A stretch of 11,267 bases of DNA from Chitinophagaceae bacterium. Lineage in GTDB: Bacteria > Bacteroidota > Bacteroidia > Chitinophagales > Chitinophagaceae. How positions within the stretch are numbered: position 1 is the first letter of the stretch; each line of letters begins with the position of its first letter. Positions 1-6,409 of this stretch are shown here, in pieces. Below the pieces are notes generated by a model. The model searched no databases and was not told where the DNA came from. It saw only the letters and a list, made by a program, of their open reading frames with translations. Position numbers and translations under genes: made by a program. The stretch lies in NCBI GenBank assembly GCA_025963615.1, contig JAOQAL010000471.1:1-11267 (forward strand), read 5' to 3'.

Positions 1-84
1 TTACCACCAAATATTAAGCCATAACTAGCAAAAAAAAGGGATGCGCCGCTTGATCTTCTGCAGTTAAATTGATCAAAAATTACA

Positions 85-1044
85 TTGAGCCTGAACAACT
101 TCGTGAGAGATTACCTGAATTTCAGCCGGAAGGATCGGATCGGCATTTTGGTGCTTCTGGCGCTGCTTCTGTTTATCTTTTTTCTCCCTTCTTTCAGGAG
201 TTTACTAACAGCACGAAAACGGGCGATAACAGATTCTTCCTGGATTCAGACGATGATTAAACTGGAAGAAAACACGGCGGGGAGCACCAAACCAAGGGAC
301 GAAAATGCAGTTGCAACAAAAGACCGGAGAAATGATTACGAATATGACAAGAGCCTTGACAAAACTTCATCCCTATTTTATCATGATCCCAATAGGCTTA
401 GCGAAAGTGAATGGAAAAAGTTGGGCATTCCGGACAGGACTATTAAAACTATCCGGAATTACCTTGCCAACGGAGGTCAATTCAGGAGGCCGGAGGATCT
501 GCAAAAAATTTATGGACTAAAACAAAACGATTATGAACGTTTAGCTCCCTATATCAAAATTGAAACTAAGTATGAAAAGACCTCCATTGAAAAGCCGGCC
601 TTTGAAAAAAGAAAAGAAGAAACTAATTTTCAGTCACGCACCCATTACCTGGCCATCGATATCAATTTGGCTGATTCAACCGCCTTTATTGCCCTTCCCG
701 GAATTGGCAGCAAGCTTGCCGCAAGAATTATAAATTTCCGGGAAAAACTGGGAGGTTTTTATACCGTAGACCAGGTAAAAGAAACCTATGGATTGCAGGA
801 TTCTGTTTTCCAAAAAATAAAACGGTACCTGAAGCAGGAAAAGAACTCTGTCAAAAAGATAAATCTCAATACGGCTACGAAAGAAGAACTGAAAATTCAT
901 CCTTATATAAAATGGAATATCGCTGATGCGATAATACAATACAGAAACCAGCATGGGAATTATACCCGGCTGGAGGACTTAAAGAAAGTTCATGTCGTGA
1001 ATGATGAGGTGTTTGAAAAACTTGTAAATTATATTACCTTGTAA
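85..1044 (+). CDS. ComEA-like helix-hairpin-helix protein, N-terminally membrane-anchored
   Basis: A 319-residue protein with one hydrophobic segment at about residues 19-36 after a short basic N-terminus, then a charged linker and three helix-hairpin-helix-like units. Unit one is about 113-158 (LGIPDRTIKTIRNYL, then a GG.F..PEDL hairpin). Unit two is 192-249 and is the most canonical (DINLADSTAFIALPGIGSKL). Unit three is 258-318 (KINLNTATKEEL, then a GNYTRLEDL hairpin). HhH units of the ComEA type bind DNA backbone non-specifically; ComEA itself captures incoming DNA during competence, but many Bacteroidota carry such proteins without a proven uptake role, so function is inferred. The start is TTG at 85; no in-frame ATG lies upstream, and the frame is closed by TGA at 70-72. 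GTG at 103 is an alternative. The conserved-looking segment NNFVRDYLNFSRKDR favours TTG. It ends 7 nt from the convergent gene. Confidence 0.8.
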   Translation: MSLNNFVRDYLNFSRKDRIGILVLLALLLFIFFLPSFRSLLTARKRAITDSSWIQTMIKLEENTAGSTKPRDENAVATKDRRNDYEYDKSLDKTSSLFYHDPNRLSESEWKKLGIPDRTIKTIRNYLANGGQFRRPEDLQKIYGLKQNDYERLAPYIKIETKYEKTSIEKPAFEKRKEETNFQSRTHYLAIDINLADSTAFIALPGIGSKLAARIINFREKLGGFYTVDQVKETYGLQDSVFQKIKRYLKQEKNSVKKINLNTATKEELKIHPYIKWNIADAIIQYRNQHGNYTRLEDLKKVHVVNDEVFEKLVNYITL

Positions 1045-1051
1045 AAAGGAT

Positions 1052-2554
1052 CTATTCTGCGTTCATGATCTTTTCCGTATTAATGATGAGTGTTTTCTGA
1101 GAGATCGGTGCTGCCGATGTAAGAAATGCTTCCTGGCCCAACCAATTTTTTACCACCAGTTTTTCGGCTACCCTGCGGTTACCTGTTTTTTCAAATACAA
1201 TTTGTTTTACAAGAAATTCAGGAGTCCATTCAAAAAAAGTGGAAGGCACTCCAAACTCGTCCCATGAGCGGGTTACAGCAAATTTTTTTTCAAAAAAATC
1301 CTCCCAGGGGCGGATAAAATAAACAGTATCTGTATCAGCGTTATAGTTATCCTCAACAAATTTTCTCACCTGTGCATACTCCTTCTTCACGGGCGCCAGG
1401 AACTGCCTGTTAAAATTATACCAGGCATTGAGGATGAAAAAGAAAGATAAAAACGCCACGGCATACCGTTTCATTTTATTGTGGCTGATAGCAGTAAAAA
1501 GAGTGTCCATCACAACGAAAAAAACGGCAAGATTCAGTGCGAGCAAGGTTCTGTTGGATGCATAGTTTTCTTTTACAACCAGGGATGGCAAATAGATCAA
1601 CCCGAAAAAACAGAACACCTTCATAAAGTATTTCAGTCTGTCGGCGACGGTCAAACTTTTCCGTTGCGTGAAAGAGGTTAAAATCCATGCGCCAAACAGC
1701 AAGGCATAAACGATCAGACCCGGTATACTTTTTTCATTAAATAGCCAGGTAAAATGAAATGCACTGTTTAAGGGCCGTGTAAAAAAGAATATCAATTTAT
1801 TAAAAACATTTATATGCAGGCTTGTTCTGCCGGTAGCTCCGAGATGAGCGGCACTCAGGCTGTATTTAAATAAGAGGTAATAGACGATAGCAATAAAAAA
1901 ATAACCTCCTATTCCGGTAACGAGTAGTCGCCATTTTTGGGGATTGGCCAGCAAATGCAGCAAAAACGGTAATAAAAAACAACCGAAGCCATTTTGATAC
2001 GTAAACAGAGAAAGGATGCCCGCAACAACAGATGCTGTTACTTGCCATCGTGAGAATTCAATCCGGCCAGGCTGCCAACGGATGCCCGCGTACAACCAAT
2101 AACCCGATACGAGTCCGGCTGTATTAGCGAGAAATAGTTCAAAGCAGGCTGCCCATCCCACATAAATGGCTACCGGCGGTGTGCATATTAAGTAAAGGGT
2201 AGAAAAAAAAGCCAGGCTGGCTGGCAATTTTTCTTTTATAATTACTTTTTTTATGATGTAATACCAGACCGGTATGGATACAATCCATCCAGCTAAGGAA
2301 AACAACCGTATCCCGGTAATTTGCCTGATGGTAGTTGCCGATCCGAAGAGCCATTCCGCCAGTTTTTCCGTCACATATCTTCCATAAACAAGAAGTGAGT
2401 GGGACGAAGTTCCTTTTCCAAACTGCGCCAGTCCTACCAATTCATCTGTGTAAGCATATTCTGAAAAGAAAAGGGGATAGAATATGATTAAAGCAACCGT
2501 AATGATAAATAATACGATCAACCAATCATTTTTCTTCGCCGTTGAATGGGACAT
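1052..2554 (-). CDS. Multi-pass membrane protein, possible GtrII-like (GT-C) glucosyltransferase
   Basis: A 500-residue protein with a TM helix at about 12-30, then many hydrophobic stretches up to about residue 380, and a soluble C-terminal domain of about 115 residues. After the first helix comes YAYTDELVGLAQ (D37, E38) and then LLVYGRYVTEKLAEWLFG (about 54-71). An acidic pair in the first outer loop followed by a GR-aromatic motif is the arrangement I associate with Glucos_trans_II (GtrII) membrane glucosyltransferases, which use lipid-linked sugars on the outer face of the inner membrane. This family call is from pattern memory only and substrate is unknown. The gene starts just past the rplL terminator, so it is probably not part of the ribosomal operon. 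A TTTG (2590-2587) 20 nt before TAGCTTCA (2566-2559) is only a weak promoter candidate and would give an almost leaderless message. No Shine-Dalgarno is seen. Confidence 0.7.
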   Translation of the reverse strand: MSHSTAKKNDWLIVLFIITVALIIFYPLFFSEYAYTDELVGLAQFGKGTSSHSLLVYGRYVTEKLAEWLFGSATTIRQITGIRLFSLAGWIVSIPVWYYIIKKVIIKEKLPASLAFFSTLYLICTPPVAIYVGWAACFELFLANTAGLVSGYWLYAGIRWQPGRIEFSRWQVTASVVAGILSLFTYQNGFGCFLLPFLLHLLANPQKWRLLVTGIGGYFFIAIVYYLLFKYSLSAAHLGATGRTSLHINVFNKLIFFFTRPLNSAFHFTWLFNEKSIPGLIVYALLFGAWILTSFTQRKSLTVADRLKYFMKVFCFFGLIYLPSLVVKENYASNRTLLALNLAVFFVVMDTLFTAISHNKMKRYAVAFLSFFFILNAWYNFNRQFLAPVKKEYAQVRKFVEDNYNADTDTVYFIRPWEDFFEKKFAVTRSWDEFGVPSTFFEWTPEFLVKQIVFEKTGNRRVAEKLVVKNWLGQEAFLTSAAPISQKTLIINTEKIMNAE

Positions 2555-2574
2555 ACCATGAAGCTATATAAAAT

Positions 2575-2604
2575 AAAAAACCCTGACAAATATGGCCAGG
2601 GTTT
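2575..2604 (-). terminator. Intrinsic terminator of the rplL end of the operon
   Basis: On the minus strand an 8-bp stem AAACCCTG / CAGGGTTT (2604-2597 with 2585-2578), 11-nt loop, is followed by a T-rich tract (TTTTATTTTA). It lies 22 nt after the rplL stop codon. It is a clear transcription stop and marks this as the real end of the ribosomal transcript. Confidence 0.85.
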
Positions 2605-2626
2605 AAAAAATTAATATAGAAAATTA

Positions 2627-3001
2627 TTATACAATTTCTACATCTGCGCCAGCTTCTTTCAGCTTGTTGGCTACTTCTTCAGCTTCTGCTTTTGCTACAC
2701 CTTCTTTGATTGGTTTGGGTGCACCATCTACCAATTCTTTTGCTTCTTTAAGACCAAGACCTGTAAGATCTTTTACAATCTTAACTACATTCAGTTTAGA
2801 AGCTCCTGCACTTTTCAATATTACATTGAAAGCGGTTTTTTCTTCCACAGCGGCTGCGCCACCACCGTCGCCGGCACTCACTACAACTGCAGCAGCAGCT
2901 GGTTCAATGCCGTATTCTGATTTTAAGAAGTCAGCTAATTCCTGAACTTCTTTTACTGTCAAGCCTACTAATGATTCGGCTAATGCTTTTACGTCTGCCA
3001 T
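2627..3001 (-). CDS. rplL: 50S ribosomal protein L7/L12 (bL12)
   Basis: A 124-residue protein with the full L7/L12 layout: N-terminal dimerisation helices (about 1-33) that bind L10, an Ala/Gly-rich flexible hinge (about 34-52), and the C-terminal factor-binding domain (about 53-124). The CTD shows the conserved [32 protein letters not shown] and the [16 protein letters not shown] helix that contacts EF-Tu and EF-G. It forms the multi-copy stalk of the large subunit. Length and sequence are normal for the family. It is the last gene of the cluster. A 125-nt spacer separates it from rplJ; this holds only a short ACCC/GGGT hairpin (3028-3043), so I see no convincing attenuator there. No SD precedes the ATG (AAATTTAAATCAAATG), as expected in Bacteroidota. 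Confidence 0.98.
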   Translation of the reverse strand: MADVKALAESLVGLTVKEVQELADFLKSEYGIEPAAAAVVVSAGDGGGAAAVEEKTAFNVILKSAGASKLNVVKIVKDLTGLGLKEAKELVDGAPKPIKEGVAKAEAEEVANKLKEAGADVEIV

Positions 3002-3126
3002 TTGATTTAAATTTTTTCCGACTTCATACCCACCGTAGCGGGTCCGACGGATTGTTTAAAAAAATTTGTTCCTGCCTTTTGTTTTACACCATCCGGCCAG
3101 GTAGTTATTTAAAAAAAAATTCTAAA

Positions 3127-3657
3127 TTATTCAGCTGCAGCTGTTTCAGTTGCAGCGACGTCCGCTTGCTTTTCGTGATGATGCAATAAGGCAGCCAATA
3201 CTCTTTTAGCTGGTGATTGTAACAATCCGATTACTTCGCCAATCAATTCATTCTTTGTCTTAATTTTTACCAGGGAAGCCAATTGATTATCGCCGGTATA
3301 AATGTCTCCATTGATAAAAGCCGCTTTTAAAACGGGTTTTTCCCCATTCGTTGCTTTCCGGAATGAAGTAAGTATTAAAGCAGGTTCTTTAGGATTTTCA
3401 GAAAAAAGCAAGGCTGTTACTTTATGAAGAGAATCGTAAACTCCTGAATAACGATCCGTATCCAGCGATTCAAGTGCCTTTTTGATCAAGGTGTTTTTAG
3501 CCACCTTCATTTCAACTTTCTTATCGAAGCAAGCCCGGCGTAATTTAACGACCTGTTGCACCGTCAGTGATTCTGTATCGGTAATGTAAAAGTTATCATA
3601 TTGAGAGAATTTATCTTTCAACACTCCGATCACTTCGTTTTTTTGATCTTTTGTCAT
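3127..3657 (-). CDS. rplJ: 50S ribosomal protein L10 (uL10)
   Basis: A 176-residue protein that anchors L7/L12 dimers on the L11-binding region of 23S rRNA. The N-terminal domain (MTKDQKNEVIGVLKDKFSQY) and the basic KVAKNTLIKKALE segment at about residues 52-64 are typical of L10 rRNA binding. The C-terminal part (about 135-162) supplies the helix on which L7/L12 dimers sit, followed by an Ala/Glu-rich tail. I chose the ATG at 3657; an in-frame ATG 7 codons upstream (3678) would add MIYKLNK, which is untypical, and would place the start inside the predicted leader stem. The 81-nt spacer from rplA holds a strong candidate leader structure (3672-3739). In E. coli the L10-L12 complex represses its own operon through such a leader. 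Confidence 0.96.
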   Translation of the reverse strand: MTKDQKNEVIGVLKDKFSQYDNFYITDTESLTVQQVVKLRRACFDKKVEMKVAKNTLIKKALESLDTDRYSGVYDSLHKVTALLFSENPKEPALILTSFRKATNGEKPVLKAAFINGDIYTGDNQLASLVKIKTKNELIGEVIGLLQSPAKRVLAALLHHHEKQADVAATETAAAE

Positions 3658-3671
3658 TTTATTTAGTTTAT

Positions 3672-3739
3672 ATATCAATCAGGCCACAAAAGGCCGTTAT
3701 AATATTTCAATGTGGCAGCCATGGCGGCCAGATTGATAT
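3672..3739 (-). promoter_or_regulatory. Candidate L10 leader (autoregulatory RNA structure) before rplJ
   Basis: The rplA-rplJ spacer folds. The outer arms pair 3739-3731 with 3680-3672 (9 bp, ATATCAATC / GATTGATAT) and, past one mismatch, 3729-3726 with 3682-3685 (4 more bp, GGCC with GGCC). A competing inner pairing is TGTGG/CCACA (3711-3715 with 3684-3688), and 3718-3725 is the palindrome GCCATGGC. The outer arm starts inside the rplA stop codon and its other end lies about 14 nt before the rplJ ATG. L10 leaders are known in many phyla; that this one binds L10 is an inference from position and fold. Confidence 0.5.
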
Positions 3740-4434
3740 TAATGAACAAATCCTTTTGTGTCAATTGTAATACCGGGGCTCATTGTGCTGGCTAAGCTTA
3801 TTCCTTTGAGGTAGGTACCTTTTGCGGAAGAGGGCTTCGCTTTAATGATCGCATTCAATAACTCCTGGCTGTTTTCCGCAATTTTTTCAGGTGCAAAACT
3901 AACACGGCCAATGGATGCATGGATAATCCCTGCCTTATCGACTTTAAATGCGATTTTACCACCCTTAACTTCGTTTACCGCGCCAGCAACATCATTACTA
4001 ACGGTTCCTGTTTTAGGGTTCGGCATCAGGTTACGGGGACCCAATACTTTACCAAGTCTCCCGATTTTAGGCATAACAGAAGGAGTGGCAATAATTACAT
4101 CCACATCCACCCAGCCGCCCTCAATCTTGGCAATAAACTCATCGAGGCCAACATAGTCAGCGCCGGCAGCTCTTGCATCAGCTTCTTTATCCGGAGTACA
4201 AAGCACTAATACTTTTTTTGTTTTACCGGTGCCATGCGGAAGGGTAACCGTGCCACGGATGGCCTGGTCTGCCTTTTTAGGATCAACGCCCAGGCGTATA
4301 TGAAGGTCAACCGAAGCATCGAATTTACAGGTGGTAACCTGTTTTACCAATGCCGATGCATCCTTCAATGTGTAGGATTTATTATTATCAACTTTAGCGT
4401 CAGCGACTTTTCTTTTTTTACTAATGGATGCCAT
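3739..4434 (-). CDS. rplA: 50S ribosomal protein L1 (uL1)
   Basis: A 231-residue protein of normal length for bacterial L1, which forms the mobile L1 stalk at the ribosomal E site and, in several bacteria, represses the rplK-rplA operon by binding its leader. Visible signatures are [20 protein letters not shown], the [14 protein letters not shown] strand, and the highly conserved [25 protein letters not shown] loop (here [20 protein letters not shown]). The second domain carries [16 protein letters not shown] and the C-terminal [21 protein letters not shown]. It lies 25 nt after rplK, so the two are very likely cotranscribed. Its stop codon is the first base pair region of the candidate L10 leader. 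No Shine-Dalgarno is visible (AAACGAATTACAATG). Confidence 0.98.
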   Translation of the reverse strand: MASISKKRKVADAKVDNNKSYTLKDASALVKQVTTCKFDASVDLHIRLGVDPKKADQAIRGTVTLPHGTGKTKKVLVLCTPDKEADARAAGADYVGLDEFIAKIEGGWVDVDVIIATPSVMPKIGRLGKVLGPRNLMPNPKTGTVSNDVAGAVNEVKGGKIAFKVDKAGIIHASIGRVSFAPEKIAENSQELLNAIIKAKPSSAKGTYLKGISLASTMSPGITIDTKGFVH

Positions 4435-4459
4435 TGTAATTCGTTTTAATTTTCACCGA

Positions 4460-4903
4460 TTAATTTTCCCAGGGAGCTTTTCCTTCTACCGTTAAACCCA
4501 TACTGCGGGCTGTACCAGCTATCATTTTCATAGCGCTTTCAACGGTAAAGCAATTAAGATCGGGCATTTTGTCTTTTGCAATGGTTTCAACCTGTGACCA
4601 GTTAACCTTGCCCACTTTATTACGGTTACTTTCTTTAGAACCACTTTGAATTTTGGCCGCTTCCATTAACTGAACAGCAGCAGGAGGTGTTTTGATAACA
4701 AATTCAAAACTTTTATCAGTATAAACAGTGATCAGCACCGGGAGGATCTTACCCATTCTATCCTGTGTGCGGGCATTAAATTGCTTACAAAATTCCATGA
4801 TATTGATACCCTTGGAACCAAGTGCTGGACCAATGGGAGGTGCGGGATTGGCCTGGCCACCCTTACACTGCAGCTTTACAAAGCCGGAGATTTCTTTTGC
4901 CAT
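4460..4903 (-). CDS. rplK: 50S ribosomal protein L11 (uL11)
   Basis: A 147-residue protein, slightly longer than the 142 residues of E. coli L11. The N-terminal domain has the classic Pro-rich linker region [25 protein letters not shown] (about 15-39), which contacts elongation factors, stringent factor and thiostrepton-type antibiotics. The C-terminal rRNA-binding domain includes [19 protein letters not shown] and the closing [12 protein letters not shown]. It sits at the ribosomal GTPase centre next to L10 and L7/L12. The 327-nt spacer from nusG is unusually long for this operon and contains a MITE-like element plus a possible internal promoter (5008-5001), so rplKAJL may be partly transcribed on its own. 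Confidence 0.98.
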   Translation of the reverse strand: MAKEISGFVKLQCKGGQANPAPPIGPALGSKGINIMEFCKQFNARTQDRMGKILPVLITVYTDKSFEFVIKTPPAAVQLMEAAKIQSGSKESNRNKVGKVNWSQVETIAKDKMPDLNCFTVESAMKMIAGTARSMGLTVEGKAPWEN

Positions 4904-5000
4904 TATTTTCGATTTATTGGTTCAAACGATTCGCCGTGGCGGATCTCCCAAATTCCTCATTTCCGTTTTACCGGATCTGCTAAAGAACTAATTGGGGCGG

Positions 5001-5008
5001 CGAAGGTA
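5001..5008 (-). promoter_or_regulatory. Possible internal promoter -7 box for rplKAJL
   Basis: The minus strand reads TACCTTCG, one base from the Bacteroidota consensus TAnnTTTG. It lies about 97 nt before the rplK start, between the MITE-like element and the gene, where a promoter would rescue expression if the element lowers read-through. No clear TTTG is seen at -33, so this is a weak call. The resulting leader (about 4995-4904) has a repeated CGGATCT (4940-4946, 4972-4978); I cannot identify an L1-binding fold in it with confidence. Confidence 0.35.
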
Positions 5009-5017
5009 GGGAAAGAA

Positions 5018-5049
5018 TTTTAGATTTTAGAATGCAGATTGGAGATTTT
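5018..5049. repeat. Degenerate AT-rich intergenic repeat
   Basis: The stretch beginning TTTTAGATTTTAGAATGC and running into GATTGGAGATTTT shows two copies of TTTTAGA followed by two GATTnnAGATT-like pieces. It resembles the degenerate word salad common between genes in this group. It abuts the MITE-like element and has no coding potential. Confidence 0.4.
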
Positions 5050-5066
5050 TTTGTGGGCTAAAAAGG

Positions 5067-5209
5067 ATGAGGCTGTCTCAAAAGTAATATTTCACGCAAA
5101 GGCCGCAAAGAAGCAAAGAACGCAAAGAGATGAACTGTTAAGAATCAATCTTTACTTTCTCAACATCTCCGTGGGATTATTGTAAACAATACTTTTGAGA
5201 CAGCCTCAT
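5067..5209. mobile_element. MITE-like element with perfect 20-bp terminal inverted repeats
   Basis: The ends ATGAGGCTGTCTCAAAAGTA (5067-5086) and TACTTTTGAGACAGCCTCAT (5190-5209) are exact reverse complements. The 103-bp interior has no ORF. The core GAGGCTGTCTCAAAA resembles terminal repeats I associate with IS1182-type insertion sequences, so a non-autonomous derivative is plausible, but that is recall, not a match. A target duplication is not clear: only AT flanks both sides if the ends are set at GAG/CTC. As RNA the arms would form a very stable hairpin within the nusG-rplK transcript. The whole 4904-5230 stretch without genes consists of the rplK leader, a degenerate repeat, this element and 21 nt before the nusG stop. 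Confidence 0.7.
5095..5127. repeat. Short array of CGCAAAG units inside the MITE
   Basis: Four copies of CGCAAAG, one of them AGCAAAG, start at 5095, 5104, 5112 and 5121, a period of 8-9 nt. CGCAAAG-type iterations recur between genes in many Bacteroidota and relatives as far as I know. Here the array fills much of the left half of the element. Confidence 0.65.
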
Positions 5210-5230
5210 AACCATTTCATTTGATGCTAA

Positions 5231-5809
5231 TTAGCTTATTTTCTCCACCTGCATATAATTCAATTCCACCGGGGTAGAGCGGCCAAATATCTTTACTGTC
5301 ACTTTCAATTTTTTCTTTTCATCATTCACTTCTTCAATAACTCCATTAAAGTCATTAAACGGACCTTCAATGATCTTGATTGTTTCGCCAACAATAAACG
5401 GCTCACTGATACTAACACCCCCTACTTCCGCCATTTCATCCATTTTGCCAAGCATCTTATTCACTTCTGCTTTACGAAGGGCTATAGGATTCTCTTTACC
5501 TAAAAAGTGAATCACACTATTCGTATTTTTTATTGTGTCGCGGAGATCATCGCCTAATTTACCTTCCAGGATCTCAACCATCACATAACCCGGATAATAG
5601 TTACGCTCCCGCATTACCTTTTTACCATTCAGCACCTTATATACCTTTTCAACGGGAAGAAAAACCTGCTTCACGATTTCGCTCCATCCGCCACGGGAAA
5701 TTTCCTTATCAAGGTATTCTTTTACTTTACGCTCTTTGCCACTTACCACCCGGAGCACATACCACTTCGTTTCCTGCTGCGTCTGCGTATTTGCATTTGT
5801 TGTTTCCAT
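5231..5809 (-). CDS. nusG: Transcription termination/antitermination factor NusG
   Basis: A 192-residue protein. The NGN domain (about 15-110) starts with KWYVLRVVSGKERKVKEYL and has the YYPGYVMVE segment (71-79) that contacts the RNA polymerase clamp. The KOW domain follows at about 137-190 with EPFIVGETIKIIEGPFNDFNG, the surface that contacts Rho or ribosomal protein S10. NusG increases elongation rate and couples transcription to translation. The polar N-terminal tail (METTNANTQTQQETK) precedes the fold; an alternative start is not needed. It starts only 3 nt after the secE stop, so the two are translationally close. The usual next gene, rplK, is displaced by 327 nt including a MITE-like insertion. 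Confidence 0.97.
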   Translation of the reverse strand: METTNANTQTQQETKWYVLRVVSGKERKVKEYLDKEISRGGWSEIVKQVFLPVEKVYKVLNGKKVMRERNYYPGYVMVEILEGKLGDDLRDTIKNTNSVIHFLGKENPIALRKAEVNKMLGKMDEMAEVGGVSISEPFIVGETIKIIEGPFNDFNGVIEEVNDEKKKLKVTVKIFGRSTPVELNYMQVEKIS

Positions 5810-5812
5810 GAC

Positions 5813-6004
5813 TTAAAAAAGTTTATAAACGAACTTCAAAAGGTTTCCTGCCGCGAAATCCATAACCCATACCAGGGCTGTAAAAAGCAACGTGGCGGCC
5901 AAAACAATCATGGTTGATTGCTGAAGCTGCGCCCAGGTGGGCCAGGTCACTTTCTCCATCAATTCTTTATAAGAGTCCCTGAAGTAAACCGCAATCTTAT
6001 TCAT
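5813..6004 (-). CDS. secE: Preprotein translocase subunit SecE
   Basis: A 63-residue protein of the short, single-membrane-span SecE type. The amphipathic cytoplasmic helix includes the family hallmark ELMEKVTWPTWAQLQQST (about 14-31), which clamps the SecY halves together, followed by one transmembrane helix at about 32-52. It is the essential small subunit of the SecYEG channel in the inner membrane. The secE-nusG pair is conserved in most bacteria. The 99-nt leader from tRNA-Trp is AT-rich with repeated ATTTGAGAA pieces (around 6068-6098) and no recognisable SD or convincing promoter, so it is probably read through from tuf. Confidence 0.96.
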   Translation of the reverse strand: MNKIAVYFRDSYKELMEKVTWPTWAQLQQSTMIVLAATLLFTALVWVMDFAAGNLLKFVYKLF

Positions 6005-6103
6005 TTATTCAATTTGAAGATTTTAAAATATGATTTGAAAAATGATTTTCGAAAAATAAAATCTATAAAATTCTCAAATCGATCAGTTCTCAAATTTAAT
6101 CAG

Positions 6104-6174
6104 CACGGGCGGAGAGATTCGAACTCCCATCAACGGTTTTGGAGACCGCTATTCTGCCATTGAACTACGCCCGT
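6104..6174 (-). tRNA. tRNA-Trp (anticodon CCA)
   Basis: Cloverleaf read on the minus strand: acceptor ACGGGCG / CGCCCGT, D-arm GTTC...GAAT, anticodon stem GCGGT / ACCGT with loop CTCCAAA (anticodon CCA), T-arm GGGAG / CTCTC with loop TTCGAAT, discriminator G. It is 71 nt; the CCA tail is not encoded. A tRNA-Trp just upstream of secE is a common arrangement outside Proteobacteria. Confidence 0.96.
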
Positions 6175-6223
6175 ATTTACAGGTAAATATAGAAATGCCG
6201 ACGCTGTTTTCGATATTTTTATC

Positions 6224-6240
6224 TCCCGATCGCTACCGGA
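6224..6240. repeat. Near-palindromic motif, copy downstream of tuf
   Basis: TCCCGATCGCTACCGGA matches TCCCGATAACTACCGGGA at 7693-7710 in 13 of the first 16 positions; only the three central bases differ. The two copies flank tuf. Each is a weak palindrome (TCCCG / CGGGA in the other copy). Confidence 0.55.
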
Positions 6241-6259
6241 AGAATATACCCGTAGAAAG

Positions 6260-6296
6260 CTAAAAGCTATCTCGCCTGGGACGAGACAGCTTTTAG
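6260..6296 (-). terminator. Hairpin after tuf, possible weak terminator or processing site
   Basis: A 9-bp stem CTAAAAGCT / AGCTTTTAG (6260-6268 with 6288-6296), one A/C mismatch, then 5 bp TCTCG / CGAGA (6270-6274 with 6282-6286) close a 7-nt loop. In the tuf direction the stem is followed by CTTTCTACG, a poor U-tract. It lies 114 nt after tuf and 86 nt before tRNA-Trp, so partial termination, 3'-end protection of tuf mRNA, or tRNA processing are all possible. Confidence 0.45.
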
Positions 6297-6409
6297 TGTC
6301 TTATGTTACAAAGATATAAAATCTTTGAATGCCTTGTGGCTAAAAAGCTTCGAATCTGCTTTCCGGTATACTAGTGTGTCTGCCAGAAAACAAGTTCAAG
6401 CTTCTCTTC

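Noticed and set aside
1..110. Minus-strand frame open from 110 to the left edge, with a hydrophobic end (SLFFASYGLIFGG), possibly the start of a divergent gene
   Set aside because: Only about 36 codons, no ATG, only a TTG at 98-96 that overlaps the ComEA-like coding start, and no promoter. All plus frames also close within the first 28 nt. Not enough to call a gene.
69..260. Plus-strand ORF of 63 residues starting near the left edge
   Set aside because: It overlaps the ComEA-like gene in another frame and its sequence is not protein-like; the HhH protein explains the region.
2664..2945. Plus-strand ORF of 93 residues opposite rplL
   Set aside because: Ala/Ser/Pro-rich antisense shadow of the L7/L12 gene.
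3028..3043. Attenuator between rplJ and rplL
   Set aside because: The stem is only 4 bp (ACCC/GGGT) and has no U-tract; likely chance.
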